This document shows positions 10,001 through 18,347 of a stretch of DNA of 64,000 nucleotides, one piece after another (the first letter of the stretch is position 1; each line of letters begins with the position of its first letter). Origin of the DNA: an uncultured Collinsella sp. (GTDB lineage: Bacteria > Actinomycetota > Coriobacteriia > Coriobacteriales > Coriobacteriaceae); assembly GCA_900548365.1 (NCBI GenBank), contig URKM01000003.1, positions 24,609-88,608 on the forward strand, in the 5' to 3' direction. Under the pieces are notes generated by a model. That model did no database searches. It saw only the letters and a list, made by a program, of their open reading frames with translations, and was not told where the DNA came from. Position numbers and translations under genes: made by a program.

Positions 10001-10025
10001 CTTCTCGGACTGATCTCACGTTCAT
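7014..10025 (-). CDS. Large ATPase-SARP (BTAD) transcriptional regulator
   Basis: A 1003-residue signalling regulator. Near the N-terminus is a P-loop, CAPDGFGKTSLL (K61, T62), in a STAND/MalT-like ATPase region; the middle (about 300-740) is helical and probably TPR-like. From about residue 748 a winged helix of the OmpR type begins (LFGGFHVTQDG, then KTVLTNELWPGVEPRKARQSL), followed by the bacterial transcriptional activation domain to the end (EVYKGPLFVPDCGDTRYF and later helices). This wHTH-BTAD pair defines SARP activators. The start is ATG 10025, directly after GGGGGAAGGG; the frame is open 87 codons further but that part has non-coding composition. The input signal and targets are unknown. 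A-T content is visibly higher here than in flanking housekeeping genes. Confidence 0.82.
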   Translation of the reverse strand: MNVRSVREEEREQETYGSERVGASADRGDYLVMRGDHVREMLGHMNAEGIVFLCAPDGFGKTSLLVQCAAVLRDNPSVGDIDLRDGSGLDPEGLCRVLDDCAVRLKPLPAPYVLLDGLPALDKAQVQAVANRLRSMRDEGMKIAIACTPSSGNLIRAIGDSAKCGAPFLFVRPREYAAWAKVYNIAPTVDVYGLTRGIPALVAAVRGRADRREELGELERAVIDLYRTTLSVLEERKDPLAVLLSFMIMLGRGSLQEFERCGMSVNVELLARLQRVYPVVNYDAERREFRCLGTEEGVLSLIRREIVTKNRQFGMKSVRVLMKSKRVDAAVSLMEHVCDAPECIQVLSQFPVLFSMHGHARFVRSVISKMDGEQLARMDVAVALAGWLAGLFTGEYRLARAMASELRQRANEIGSSIDYEDWLVAVRASGMWADCKAVHLPEVMDVYKQDGLVYEAEVLSRHLTRIEGVLCESEAKARVPFCDARRDEDEVVVASIIEFLDRVLLGALCTGEGEGMAADERLNDIVQKLTARGMAALAVRARAVASINRLMNGRPIVDERAFSDASRVAVRESNLDGQLFMLLLEGWQFLMLGQYLNAGFRAQQVQKLADGSRTYLVGWAEVLERISKLRTDARLTIREEAEQYDLGCDAKTASKAWAVALHLSVARFDADLAAWFSINRELLLSDAFVMRARLALYALGDRVESIRRLLPQSLSARYELEDGLPKVAPSGCRSTELKECMAEADLVCINLFGGFHVTQDGHTLTADIWKRRKASILTARLALAGQGFVSKTVLTNELWPGVEPRKARQSLYVNMTAMRRAFGQSDRGPQYVVTQADGVGLNTEHVQTDLMRFDALAKEILIKRTGVSLRQVVDACLRLEEVYKGPLFVPDCGDTRYFVRMRRAYQSKFIDCMVRGIDAAIEENDLLSASWLSNAAIRQEPTREDVIRRAMTVMDREGRRREIVELYQSHLHYVRQELHAQPERETQELYAKIIKENEDRVLI

Positions 10026-10420
10026 CCCTTCCCCCAATCCTCTCGCGTGCACCCCTACACGGTAGGGCGAACAAAGCGCAGCAGCGTTTGCAATCTTGAA
10101 TCGTTCGCCTGAGCTGTAAGGAGACAGCGATTGATTTGTACGACACACGTTATGCACCAGTTCTATCCTTTTTGATAGCTTGATGCATTTCCCGCATACA
10201 ATCCTAGCAACATCAACCATGCTTGACACGCGAGGTTCATTGACGGAATATCGTCGATCACTCTCCGATTTACTGCCGTATTTCACATGTTTTGTGCTAC
10301 ATCATTAGTGTTTTATATTTATTTCTATCTGTTTGAAACAAGTAAGGAAATTGTTAGGGACACTAGTAGAAATCAACCGTTCAACAACGTGACGTTCCAT
10401 CGTGAAAGAATATCGTTATA
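10026..10420. other. AT-richer region upstream of the SARP regulator
   Basis: About 400 bases separate the SARP gene (leftward) from the nagB terminator. Its base composition is clearly more AT-rich than the rest of the window. It should hold the promoter and any autoregulatory sites of the SARP gene. I find no convincing gene and no clean -35/-10 pair. Confidence 0.4.
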
Positions 10421-10455
10421 CAAAAAGCCGCCCGGCTGCAACAACCGGGCGGCTT
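10421..10455 (-). terminator. Terminator of the EIIA-nagB operon
   Basis: Reading leftward, AAGCCGCCCGG and CCGGGCGGCTT form an 11 bp stem with a loop of nine bases, followed by TTTTTG. It lies 45 bases past the nagB stop. Confidence 0.9.
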
Positions 10456-10500
10456 ATCAGAAGCGCTCAGAAGCGACCTACTTGCGATCGCAATGGCATC

Positions 10501-11232
10501 CTACTTGCACAGAGCGAGTGCCTCCTCGTCGGCAACGAGGGTAACGTTGCCGTGAAGCTGAAGAATGGAAGCAGGGCAAGCGGGGGAAATGGGACCATAG
10601 CACATGTCGTACACCGCCTGAGCCTTGGCAGCGCCGTTGGCGACAACGAGGATGCTGCGCGCGTTCATGATCGTATGGGTACCCATGGTGTACGCCTGAC
10701 GGGGAACATCCTCGATCTTCTCGAAGAGACGGCTGTTGGCCTGAATGGTGCTCTCGGTAAGGTCGACGCAGTGCGTGCCCTTGGAGAACGCGTCGGCAGG
10801 CTCGTTGAAGCCGATGTGGCCGTTGTTGCCGATACCCAGCAGCTGCAGATCGGGATAGCCGGCGGCAGCGACCATGGCGTCGTACTCGGCACACGCGGCG
10901 TCCGCATCGGGATTAGCGCCATCGGGCACGTGGGTAGCATCAAGATCGATGTTCACGTGCTTGAAGAGATTCTCGTTCATGAAGTAGTGATAGCTCTGCG
11001 GATCGTCATGGGTGAGACCGCGATACTCATCGAGGTTATAGCTGGAGACCTGCGAGAAATCCAGGTCGCCGTTCTTATAGCCCTCGACGAGGAGCTTATA
11101 GGTTCCGATGGGCGTGGAGCCCGTAGCGAGGCCAAGCACGCAGTTAGGCTTGAGGATTACCTGCGAAGCGATGATGCCCGCAGCCTTGCGGCTCATATCC
11201 TCGTAGTCACGAGCACGAACGATCCTGATCAT
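10501..11232 (-). CDS. nagB: Glucosamine-6-phosphate deaminase
   Basis: A 243-residue enzyme that converts glucosamine-6-phosphate to fructose-6-phosphate and ammonia, the entry of amino sugars into glycolysis. Visible family motifs are LGLATGSTPIGTY (phosphate loop), SYNLDEYRGL (catalytic aspartate), QLLGIGNNGHIGFNEP (catalytic histidine loop) and YTMGTHTIMNAR. Length is at the short end of the family (240-266), as in Gram-positive NagB. The ATG is preceded by AGGAAAGGGG. It is the second gene of a two-gene unit behind a PTS EIIA, 25 bases apart, so sugar phosphorylation and amino-sugar breakdown are expressed together. Codon use is strongly biased, suggesting high expression. Confidence 0.95.
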   Translation of the reverse strand: MIRIVRARDYEDMSRKAAGIIASQVILKPNCVLGLATGSTPIGTYKLLVEGYKNGDLDFSQVSSYNLDEYRGLTHDDPQSYHYFMNENLFKHVNIDLDATHVPDGANPDADAACAEYDAMVAAAGYPDLQLLGIGNNGHIGFNEPADAFSKGTHCVDLTESTIQANSRLFEKIEDVPRQAYTMGTHTIMNARSILVVANGAAKAQAVYDMCYGPISPACPASILQLHGNVTLVADEEALALCK

Positions 11233-11257
11233 AGTGACCCCTTTCCTGGATCGTGGA

Positions 11258-11755
11258 TTACCGACTCTTTACGGCAATCAACTGGTCAAGCTCGGCAACA
11301 TGTTCACCCACGCTGCCCTTTAGGCTTGCAAATTCTGCGGCGTTGCGAATGAGCACCAAAACGGTGATGTCATATCCCTCGGCGATGATCGCCTCGCGGT
11401 CGAACTCGATAAGGACATCCCCGGTGGCAACGCTATCGCCCGGTTCCGCCTTCACCGAAAAATGACGCCCTTCAAGATTGTACGTCTCCAAACCCACGTG
11501 AATGAGCACATCGAAGCCATCTTTTGTCTTCAACGCGACCGCATGGCCGGTGGGAAAGATCGCCTCCACCTTAGCATCGGACGGAGCGACGACGCGATTG
11601 CCCGTCGGATCGATCGCAACGCCCTCTCCCAAGAGGCCGAGCGCAAACGTCTGATCCTTGACCTCGGACAGGGGCTTGACGTTGCCCGCAAGCGGCGAGC
11701 GCAAAACACTTCCCCGCGCATGCATGCCAAACGACTTGAAAAGCCTACTGAACAT
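11258..11755 (-). CDS. PTS glucose-family EIIA component
   Basis: A 165-residue single-domain EIIA of the glucose (Crr) family. It takes phosphate from HPr and passes it to EIIB domains. The second conserved histidine sits in DVLIHVGLETYNLEG; the first conserved region is AIDPTGNRVVAPSDAKVEAIFPTGHAVAL. The N-terminal FGMHARGSVLRSPLAGNVKPLSEV fits Gram-positive EIIA-Glc. It heads an operon with nagB. The only EIIBC in this window (beta-glucoside type, around 25 kb) lacks an EIIA domain, so this protein is a natural candidate partner; that is inference. In Gram-positives such stand-alone EIIA proteins can serve several permeases. Confidence 0.92.
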   Translation of the reverse strand: MFSRLFKSFGMHARGSVLRSPLAGNVKPLSEVKDQTFALGLLGEGVAIDPTGNRVVAPSDAKVEAIFPTGHAVALKTKDGFDVLIHVGLETYNLEGRHFSVKAEPGDSVATGDVLIEFDREAIIAEGYDITVLVLIRNAAEFASLKGSVGEHVAELDQLIAVKSR

Positions 11756-11867
11756 TCTTCTCCCTCGATCACCCGTGCAGAGACCGTATTGGCAGATACC
11801 TCTATCCTAGCGCAAGACGAGCACGTCCGAAAGCTATACAAATCCACTCAAACCTGCTAGGAGAGAT

Positions 11868-11903
11868 AGAAAAACGGGACCCACCGTAATGGGTGGATCC
11901 CGT
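11868..11903 (-). terminator. Terminator of rplM-rpsI
   Basis: Reading leftward, the arms ACGGGATCCACCC and GGGTGGGTCCCGT-like sequence around an ATTA loop form a stem of about 13 bp, followed by TTTTTCT. It lies about 27 bases past rpsI. Confidence 0.88.
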
Positions 11904-11929
11904 CGAAGCGTGTATCTTCTGGAGAAGAA

Positions 11930-12325
11930 TTAGCGCTTGGAGAACTGCGGAGCGCGGCGGGCCTTCTTGAGACCGAACTTCTTGCGCTCGACGACGCGGG
12001 CGTCGCGGGTAAGGAAACCAGCGCGCTTGAGGTCGGCACGATAATCGCCGGCGTTCAGGAGAGCGCGAGCAATGCCGAGACGAAGGGCGCCGGCCTGACC
12101 GGAGATGCCGCCACCATCGCACAGGGCGATGACGTCAAAGGAACCGAGGGTGTCGGTAACCTTGAAGGGGGCCAGGGCGCCATCGAGGAGCTGCTGACGG
12201 CCGAAGTACTCGGCAGCATCACGCTTGTTGATGGTCACCTTGCCGGTGCCGGGGACGATACGGACACGAGCAACGGCGTTCTTGCGACGGCCGGTGCCGT
12301 AGTAAACAACGGTGTTCTCAGCCAT
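11930..12325 (-). CDS. rpsI: 30S ribosomal protein S9
   Basis: A 131-residue ribosomal protein of the small subunit head whose C-terminal tail reaches the P-site tRNA. It shows YYGTGRRKNAVARVRIVPGTG near the start, the IALCDGGGISGQAGALRLGIARAL core and the invariant basic ending RAPQFSKR. It begins two bases after the rplM stop, with GGAGG inside the rplM end as its ribosome binding site, the standard L13-S9 arrangement. Length is normal. Confidence 0.98.
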   Translation of the reverse strand: MAENTVVYYGTGRRKNAVARVRIVPGTGKVTINKRDAAEYFGRQQLLDGALAPFKVTDTLGSFDVIALCDGGGISGQAGALRLGIARALLNAGDYRADLKRAGFLTRDARVVERKKFGLKKARRAPQFSKR

Positions 12326-12327
12326 CT

Positions 12328-12771
12328 TTAAGCCTCCAGGTCAATCTTAACGGGGTTCTGGGCAGCATGCGGGTGCTCTGCGCCAGCGTAGACCTTGAGC
12401 TTCTTGAGCTGCTGACGACCAAGCGTGGTCTTGGGGAGCATGCCGCGGACGGCGCGCTCGATGACCTGCTCGGGGTGCTTCTCCATGGCCTGGCGGAAGC
12501 TCTCGGCCTTGAGGCCGCCATTGTAGCCGGTGTGACGGTAGTAAACCTTGTGATCGGCCTTGTTGCCGCTAAGCTGGACCTTATCGGCATTGATGACAAC
12601 CACAAAGTCACCGCAGTCAGAGTTGGGCGTGAACTGGGGCTTGGTCTTACCGCGCAGAATCGCTGCGATCTGGGTGGCAAGGCGGCCCAGGATTGCGCCC
12701 TCGGCGTCGATGAGGACCCAGTTACGGGAAACCTCACCCTGCTTGGCGTAGTGAGTCGACTTCTGAATCAC
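12328..12771 (-). CDS. rplM: 50S ribosomal protein L13
   Basis: A 147-residue large-subunit protein that assembles early. Family segments include VSRNWVLIDAEGAILGRLAT, the NSDCGDFVVVINADKVQLSG strand region and the KVYAGAEHPHAAQNP C-terminal part. It precedes rpsI in the same transcript. A good promoter lies 67 bases upstream (12838-12865). In many bacteria L13 binds its own leader to control the operon; I see no obvious structure that would prove that here. Length is normal. Confidence 0.98.
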   Translation of the reverse strand: MIQKSTHYAKQGEVSRNWVLIDAEGAILGRLATQIAAILRGKTKPQFTPNSDCGDFVVVINADKVQLSGNKADHKVYYRHTGYNGGLKAESFRQAMEKHPEQVIERAVRGMLPKTTLGRQQLKKLKVYAGAEHPHAAQNPVKIDLEA

Positions 12772-12837
12772 TTGACTCCTCCATGTACAGTACGTGTCTT
12801 AACAGAGTTTCACGGGGCTCTGCAAAGTAACCTGTCG

Positions 12838-12865
12838 AGTATACCGCTTACATGCGATGAGTCAA
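12838..12865 (-). promoter_or_regulatory. Sigma-70-type promoter for rplM-rpsI
   Basis: Reading leftward, TTGACT (12865-12860) and TATACT (12843-12838) are separated by 16 bases. Both boxes are near consensus, as expected for a ribosomal protein operon. Confidence 0.75.
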
Positions 12866-12944
12866 CGTTTTTTCGGCTGTCTACCAGAGTTTCTGCACAG
12901 ATGAAACACGATTTGGCCGCGTAGCGCCGGAGCGCCTCACGGCC

Positions 12945-13820
12945 CTACGCGAGAAACGAGCGCACGTCGTCGAGCAAGCGCCTTCCCTCTTGCCTGCCCT
13001 GGATGTAGAGCGCCAGCAATTTGGTGGGATCGTGCTCGATATGGCCGATCTCGACCGGCGCCGGCGGGGCCACCACGAGCGCCCGCCCCTGGCGCTCGTA
13101 CTCCCAGATGTGCTCGCGCTGCGCGTTGTAGCGCTCATGGCGGTTCTCCAGCGCATCGAGGAAATACGGATAGGCGCCGTATCGAGCCCGCGCCGGCGCC
13201 ATGAGGTCATAGGGACCCTTCACATATGAGCGATCCTGCGTGAGGACGACCACCGCGCGGTCGAACCCGGCCTCTTCGAGAACGTGCTCGATGGGCACGG
13301 AGTCCGCCACGCCGCCGTCCTGATAGAGGTCTCCGTCGATCTCGACCGACTGGGTGACCAGCGGAAGCGAGGTTGTCGCGCGCAGCACGTCGACATCAAG
13401 CACCGCGTTTTCCACGGGAAGATATGCCGCCGTGCCGAACACCACATCGGTCGCCACGGCGATGAGCCTCATGGGATTCGCTTCGAACGACTCGTTGTCA
13501 AACGGATCGATGCGGTCCTGGATGTCGTTGAGCAGAAAATCGTAGCCCACGATGCTGCCGCTCGTCGCCAGCGACTTCGCACCGATGTAGTTGCCATCGT
13601 TGCAGTACGCCAGGTTTACGCGGTTCACGCGCCCGACCTGATGCGATTTGAAATTCATACCGCTCAGCGCACCGGCGGAAACGCCATAGCACGCAGCGAA
13701 CTCGACGCCGTGCTCCATGAACACGTCGAGCACGCCGGCCGTAAACTGGCAGCGGAAGCTCCCGCCTTCAAGCACCAGGGCGACTTTTCCCGCGTTGGCG
13801 GCCTTCTGCTGAGCATCCAT
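12945..13820 (-). CDS. Patatin-like phospholipase family protein
   Basis: A 291-residue cytosolic serine hydrolase of the patatin family (RssA/YlbK-like). The oxyanion loop is VLEGGSFRCQFTAGVLDVF, the nucleophile elbow is YGVSAG with S48, and the catalytic aspartate is D168 in QDGGVADS, so the Ser-Asp dyad is complete. Glycine-rich GGGxRG of the standard family is changed to EGGSFRC. Such proteins hydrolyse acyl esters of phospholipids, but the true substrate is not known. AGAAGGGA precedes the ATG by eight bases. The gene stands alone between rplM and the dpp operon and is read in the same direction; the dpp terminator lies upstream of it. Confidence 0.85.
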   Translation of the reverse strand: MDAQQKAANAGKVALVLEGGSFRCQFTAGVLDVFMEHGVEFAACYGVSAGALSGMNFKSHQVGRVNRVNLAYCNDGNYIGAKSLATSGSIVGYDFLLNDIQDRIDPFDNESFEANPMRLIAVATDVVFGTAAYLPVENAVLDVDVLRATTSLPLVTQSVEIDGDLYQDGGVADSVPIEHVLEEAGFDRAVVVLTQDRSYVKGPYDLMAPARARYGAYPYFLDALENRHERYNAQREHIWEYERQGRALVVAPPAPVEIGHIEHDPTKLLALYIQGRQEGRRLLDDVRSFLA

Positions 13821-13936
13821 GGCGACGTCCCTTCTTCGACGGCAAATGCGCCCGCGCCCTTCGCGCAGGCGACTCTTGCTCTTCTACCACAAAACGCCCG
13901 CAAGCAAACCTTCCCGCCCAAACACGTCCGCTCTAA

Positions 13937-14020
13937 CAAATAAAGCCCCATCCGCTATCGGATTTCCAGCAGCCCAGCCGAAACTCGACGTGGGACCGGA
14001 CCCCCGATAGCAGACGGGGC
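13937..14020 (-). terminator. Long-stem terminator of the dipeptide transporter operon
   Basis: Reading leftward, a 17-base arm beginning GCCCCGTCTGCTATCGG (14020-14004) pairs with CCGATAGCGGATGGGGC (13961-13945) with only two G-U type exchanges, and is followed by TTTATTTG. The 42-base loop is long for a terminator. Confidence 0.65.
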
Positions 14021-14086
14021 CATCTCCAAGGGCGCGAACGGGATGGCGGTCGGTCGCGCCAGGGGATGCAAGAAGGGAGGACGGCG

Positions 14087-15187
14087 CTACGCGTCGGGCG
14101 TCACGACCGGGTCGTCGTTTATAAGGTCGGTGCCGCGACCATAGCTCGGACGCGCCGCATCGTGTTGAATCTCCAGGGACAGCGCACGCGCGCGCTCGGT
14201 CGGAACGGTCTCGTAGCGATGGCACGCGCACACGTGGTCCGGAAGCACCTCGCGCTGCTCGGGTGCGCTCACGTCGCAGGCACCGACCTTGGCGAAGCAC
14301 CGGCTCGCAAAGCGGCATCCCGCCGGCGGGTCGATGGGGCTCGGCACATCGCCCTCCAAGATGATACGGCGGCGCTGCAGCTTGGGGTCGGGGCTGGGAA
14401 TAGCCGACAGGAGCGCCTGGGTGTAGGGGCACAACGGCTCCGTGTAGAGGCTCTCCTTCGGCGCGATCTCCATCATGCGCCCCAGGTACATCACGCCCAC
14501 GCGGTCGGAGATATGCTTCACGACGTTCAAGCCGTGCGCGATGAACAGGTACGTGAGCCCCAGCTGCTCCTTTAGATCGTCCAGCAGATTGAGCACCTGA
14601 GCCTGAATGGAGACGTCGAGGGCCGAAACGGGCTCGTCGCAGACGATCAGCTTCGGTTCGAGCGCGAGCGCGCGGGCGATGCCCACACGCTGTCGCTGGC
14701 CGCCCGAGAACTCATGCGGATAGCGGTTCTTCATGTACGGGGCGAGGCCGACCAGCTCGAGCAGCTCGTCCACCCGGTCATCGACTTGCTCCTTCGGCAG
14801 GATCTTGTTGGTGAGGATGGGCTCGGCGATGATCTTGCCGATGGTCATGCGCGGATTCAAGCTCGCATAGGGATCTTGGAACACCAGCTGGATATCGCGG
14901 CACATCGCACGGCGCTCCCGCGGGCCCAGCGCGGTGATATCGCGACCCTCGAAGAGGATTTTGCCGCTGGTAGGTTTGAGCAGGCCGCAGATCATCTTGC
15001 CGATCGTGGTCTTGCCGCAGCCGGATTCTCCGACCAGGCCGAAGGCCTCGCCGCGGCGAATGGTGAAGCTCACGTCGTCTACCGCCTGGACGAAGGAGGT
15101 CGGCCGGCCGAAGAAGTCCGTGTCGGCAACGAAGCTCTTGGCGAGGTGCTGCACCTCGATGAGGTTGTTTGCTTGCTCCCGGCCCAT
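14087..15187 (-). CDS. dppF: Oligopeptide/dipeptide ABC transporter ATPase (second)
   Basis: A 366-residue ABC ATPase that, with its DppD-type partner, drives peptide import at the inner face of the membrane. The Walker A is GLVGESGCGKTTIGK, the signature is EFSGGQRQRVGIARALA, Walker B is LIVCDEPVSALD, and the C-terminal oligopeptide-transporter extension follows the CPYTQALLSAIPSPDP segment and contains cysteines spaced as C-x6-C-x5-C, which in some members bind an Fe-S cluster. The ATG lies one base after the stop of dppD, so translation is coupled. It is the last gene of the operon. The substrate class (di- or oligopeptide) cannot be fixed from the ATPase. Confidence 0.93.
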   Translation of the reverse strand: MGREQANNLIEVQHLAKSFVADTDFFGRPTSFVQAVDDVSFTIRRGEAFGLVGESGCGKTTIGKMICGLLKPTSGKILFEGRDITALGPRERRAMCRDIQLVFQDPYASLNPRMTIGKIIAEPILTNKILPKEQVDDRVDELLELVGLAPYMKNRYPHEFSGGQRQRVGIARALALEPKLIVCDEPVSALDVSIQAQVLNLLDDLKEQLGLTYLFIAHGLNVVKHISDRVGVMYLGRMMEIAPKESLYTEPLCPYTQALLSAIPSPDPKLQRRRIILEGDVPSPIDPPAGCRFASRCFAKVGACDVSAPEQREVLPDHVCACHRYETVPTERARALSLEIQHDAARPSYGRGTDLINDDPVVTPDA

Positions 15188-15188
15188 C

Positions 15189-16298
<1,110 letters not shown>

Positions 16299-16302
16299 AT
16301 GA

Positions 16303-17217
16303 TCACCGGTTCCTAGACTTGGGGTCGAACGCATCGCGGATGCCGTCGCCGAGCAGGTTGAAGGCGAGGACGGTCACGGTGATGGCCAGACCAGGGAAGA
16401 TCATCGCGTGCGGGGCCGCGAAGATGTAGTTGCGGCCGCGGCCCAGCATATCGCCCCACTCGGCTGCCGGGGGCTGGACGCCCAGGCCCAGGAAGCCCAG
16501 GGCCGCCGCATCCAGGATGGCGCTGGAGATGCCCAGCGTGGCACGGACGATGATGGAGGGCATGACGTTAGGCAGCACGTGGCGGAAGATGATGAGCGCA
16601 TCGGAATCGCCGATCACGCGCGCGGCGGCCACGTAATCGGACTGCTTGACCGACAGCACCTGGCTGCGCACGATGCGCGCGTACTCGGGAATGGAGACGA
16701 AGCCGATCGCGATGATCGCCTTGTCGATGCCGCGCCCCAATGCCGCCATGAAGGCGATGGCCAGCAAGATCGACGGGATGGCGAGCATCATGTCCATGAC
16801 GCGCATGATGACGGTGTCGAGCGCGCCGCCCTTGTAGCCGGCGAGCGCGCCGAGGGTGACGCCGATGGTCAGCGATATCGCAACGGACAGCAATCCCACG
16901 GTCAGCGAGATCTGGCTACCGATGAGCACACGGCAGAAGATATCGCGACCCTGCTGGTCGGTGCCGAACCAGTGCGCGGCGCTGGGACCCTGAAACGATG
17001 CGGACAGGTCCTGCTGATAGGGATCATACGGCAGGATCTGGGGCGCGATGAACGTGATGATCGCGACGAGCGCGAGCGCGATGATGACGCCCAGGCTCAC
17101 CATGGCGGGGACATTCTGACGCAGCGCGTACCACACGTCCTTCCACAGCGATTCGGTCTTTTCGACACCCCGCTCCTCCTGAGCGGGAGCGTCGTTGTGC
17201 ATAACGGCGGCAGCCAT
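16303..17217 (-). CDS. dppC: Peptide ABC transporter permease, DppC type
   Basis: A 304-residue inner-membrane permease. An N-terminal cytoplasmic tail precedes the first membrane helix (MVSLGVIIALALVAIITF), then the OppC-type N-terminal domain motif HWFGTDQQGRDIFCRVL, then five more helices with the EAA-like loop reading YVAAARVIGDSDALIIFRHV. Transcription order is A-B-C-D-F. AGAGGGG lies eight bases before ATG 17217, which is why I prefer this start; an in-frame GTG at 17226 would overlap the dppB stop by four bases and is the alternative. It pairs with dppB to form the channel. Confidence 0.92.
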   Translation of the reverse strand: MAAAVMHNDAPAQEERGVEKTESLWKDVWYALRQNVPAMVSLGVIIALALVAIITFIAPQILPYDPYQQDLSASFQGPSAAHWFGTDQQGRDIFCRVLIGSQISLTVGLLSVAISLTIGVTLGALAGYKGGALDTVIMRVMDMMLAIPSILLAIAFMAALGRGIDKAIIAIGFVSIPEYARIVRSQVLSVKQSDYVAAARVIGDSDALIIFRHVLPNVMPSIIVRATLGISSAILDAAALGFLGLGVQPPAAEWGDMLGRGRNYIFAAPHAMIFPGLAITVTVLAFNLLGDGIRDAFDPKSRNR

Positions 17218-17222
17218 GCGGA

Positions 17223-18239
17223 TCACCCCTCTTCCTTTGCATACGAGATTCGAGGATCAAGATAGGCGTAAACCACGTCGACAACCAGGTTGATCACGAT
17301 GAAGATCACGCCGATCAACAGCACGGCACCCTGCACGACGGGAAAATCGGACTTCAGGATGCAATCGACCACGTACTTGCCGAGGCCCGGCCAAGCGAAC
17401 ACCGTCTCGGTCAGCATGGCGCCACCCAAAAGGCTTCCCAGCTGCAGGCCGATGACCGTGGTGACGGGCAGCATGGCGCAACGCAGCGCATGATGGCGAT
17501 GCACGCGGCCGACCTTGAGGCCCTTGGCGCGCGCGGTGCGGACATAATCCTCGTTCAGCGTCTCCAGCATGCTCGAGCGCGTCATGCGGGTGATAACCGC
17601 CATGGAATACATGGAAAGCGCCAGAGCCGGCAGGATGATATGGCTCAAGGCGTCGCCGAACGCCTCGAAATCGCCGGACAGCAAGGTGTCGAGCAGATAG
17701 AGGCCCGTCCCGCCCACGGGCTGGAGCAGCGGGTCGATACGGCCCGAGCTGGGCAGCACGTGAAGCACGCCGGCGAACAGGATGATCAGCAAGACGCCCA
17801 GCCAGAAGATGGGCATCGAGACGCCCACCAGAGCGAGGACGGTCGCGATGCCGTCGATCGCGGTGTTCTTATGGGTCGCAGACAGCACGCCCAGGGCGAC
17901 GCCCGCCACGGCTGCGATCACGATCGCCACGAGCGCGAGCTCGACGGTCGCCGGAAATCGGGCCATCAGCTCCTGCAGCACGGGAGCGTGCGTGTAGTAG
18001 CTCTCGCCCAGGTCGCCGCGAATGGCCCCGAACAGAAAATCGAAGTACTGGACGATGATGGGATCGTTCAAACCCTGCGCATCGCGCCATGCCTGCATGG
18101 CCTCGGGAGTCGCATGCTGACCCAGCACCACCGGCGCCGGATCGGCCGAGAACACCCTCATGATGAGGAAGACGATGACCGAGACGCCCAGCAACACGGG
18201 GATAGCCTGCAGCATGCGCTTGACGATATATTTCAGCAT
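17223..18239 (-). CDS. dppB: Peptide ABC transporter permease, DppB type
   Basis: A 338-residue inner-membrane permease. It begins MLKYIVKRMLQAIPVLLGVS, the classic DppB/OppB first helix, followed by a periplasmic loop (DPAPVVLGQHATPEAMQAW) and then five further helices. The ATPase-contact loop reads YVRTARAKGLKVGRVHRHHALR. Length is normal for the family (306-340). It is separated from the binding-protein gene upstream by 108 bases that hold a strong hairpin, so its mRNA level is likely lower than that of the binding protein. AGGAGGGG lies just before the start. Confidence 0.93.
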   Translation of the reverse strand: MLKYIVKRMLQAIPVLLGVSVIVFLIMRVFSADPAPVVLGQHATPEAMQAWRDAQGLNDPIIVQYFDFLFGAIRGDLGESYYTHAPVLQELMARFPATVELALVAIVIAAVAGVALGVLSATHKNTAIDGIATVLALVGVSMPIFWLGVLLIILFAGVLHVLPSSGRIDPLLQPVGGTGLYLLDTLLSGDFEAFGDALSHIILPALALSMYSMAVITRMTRSSMLETLNEDYVRTARAKGLKVGRVHRHHALRCAMLPVTTVIGLQLGSLLGGAMLTETVFAWPGLGKYVVDCILKSDFPVVQGAVLLIGVIFIVINLVVDVVYAYLDPRISYAKEEG

Positions 18240-18280
18240 GGAGGCCCCTCCTTTCTAACCTACGGCTCGGCGCCAGCGGG

Positions 18281-18318
18281 CAAAAGCAGCGGGGCAGGAA
18301 CTCGTCCCGCCCCGCTGC
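18281..18318 (-). terminator. Hairpin between dppA and dppB
   Basis: Reading leftward, GCAGCGGGGCGGGA and TTCCTGCCCCGCTGC form a 14 bp stem with a CGAG loop, followed by TTTTGCCC. It lies 30 bases past the dppA stop. It likely acts as a partial terminator or 3' stabiliser that sets the binding protein above the permeases. Confidence 0.75.
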
Positions 18319-18347
18319 ACGGCTCGCGACGCATCGCCGAACGGGCG

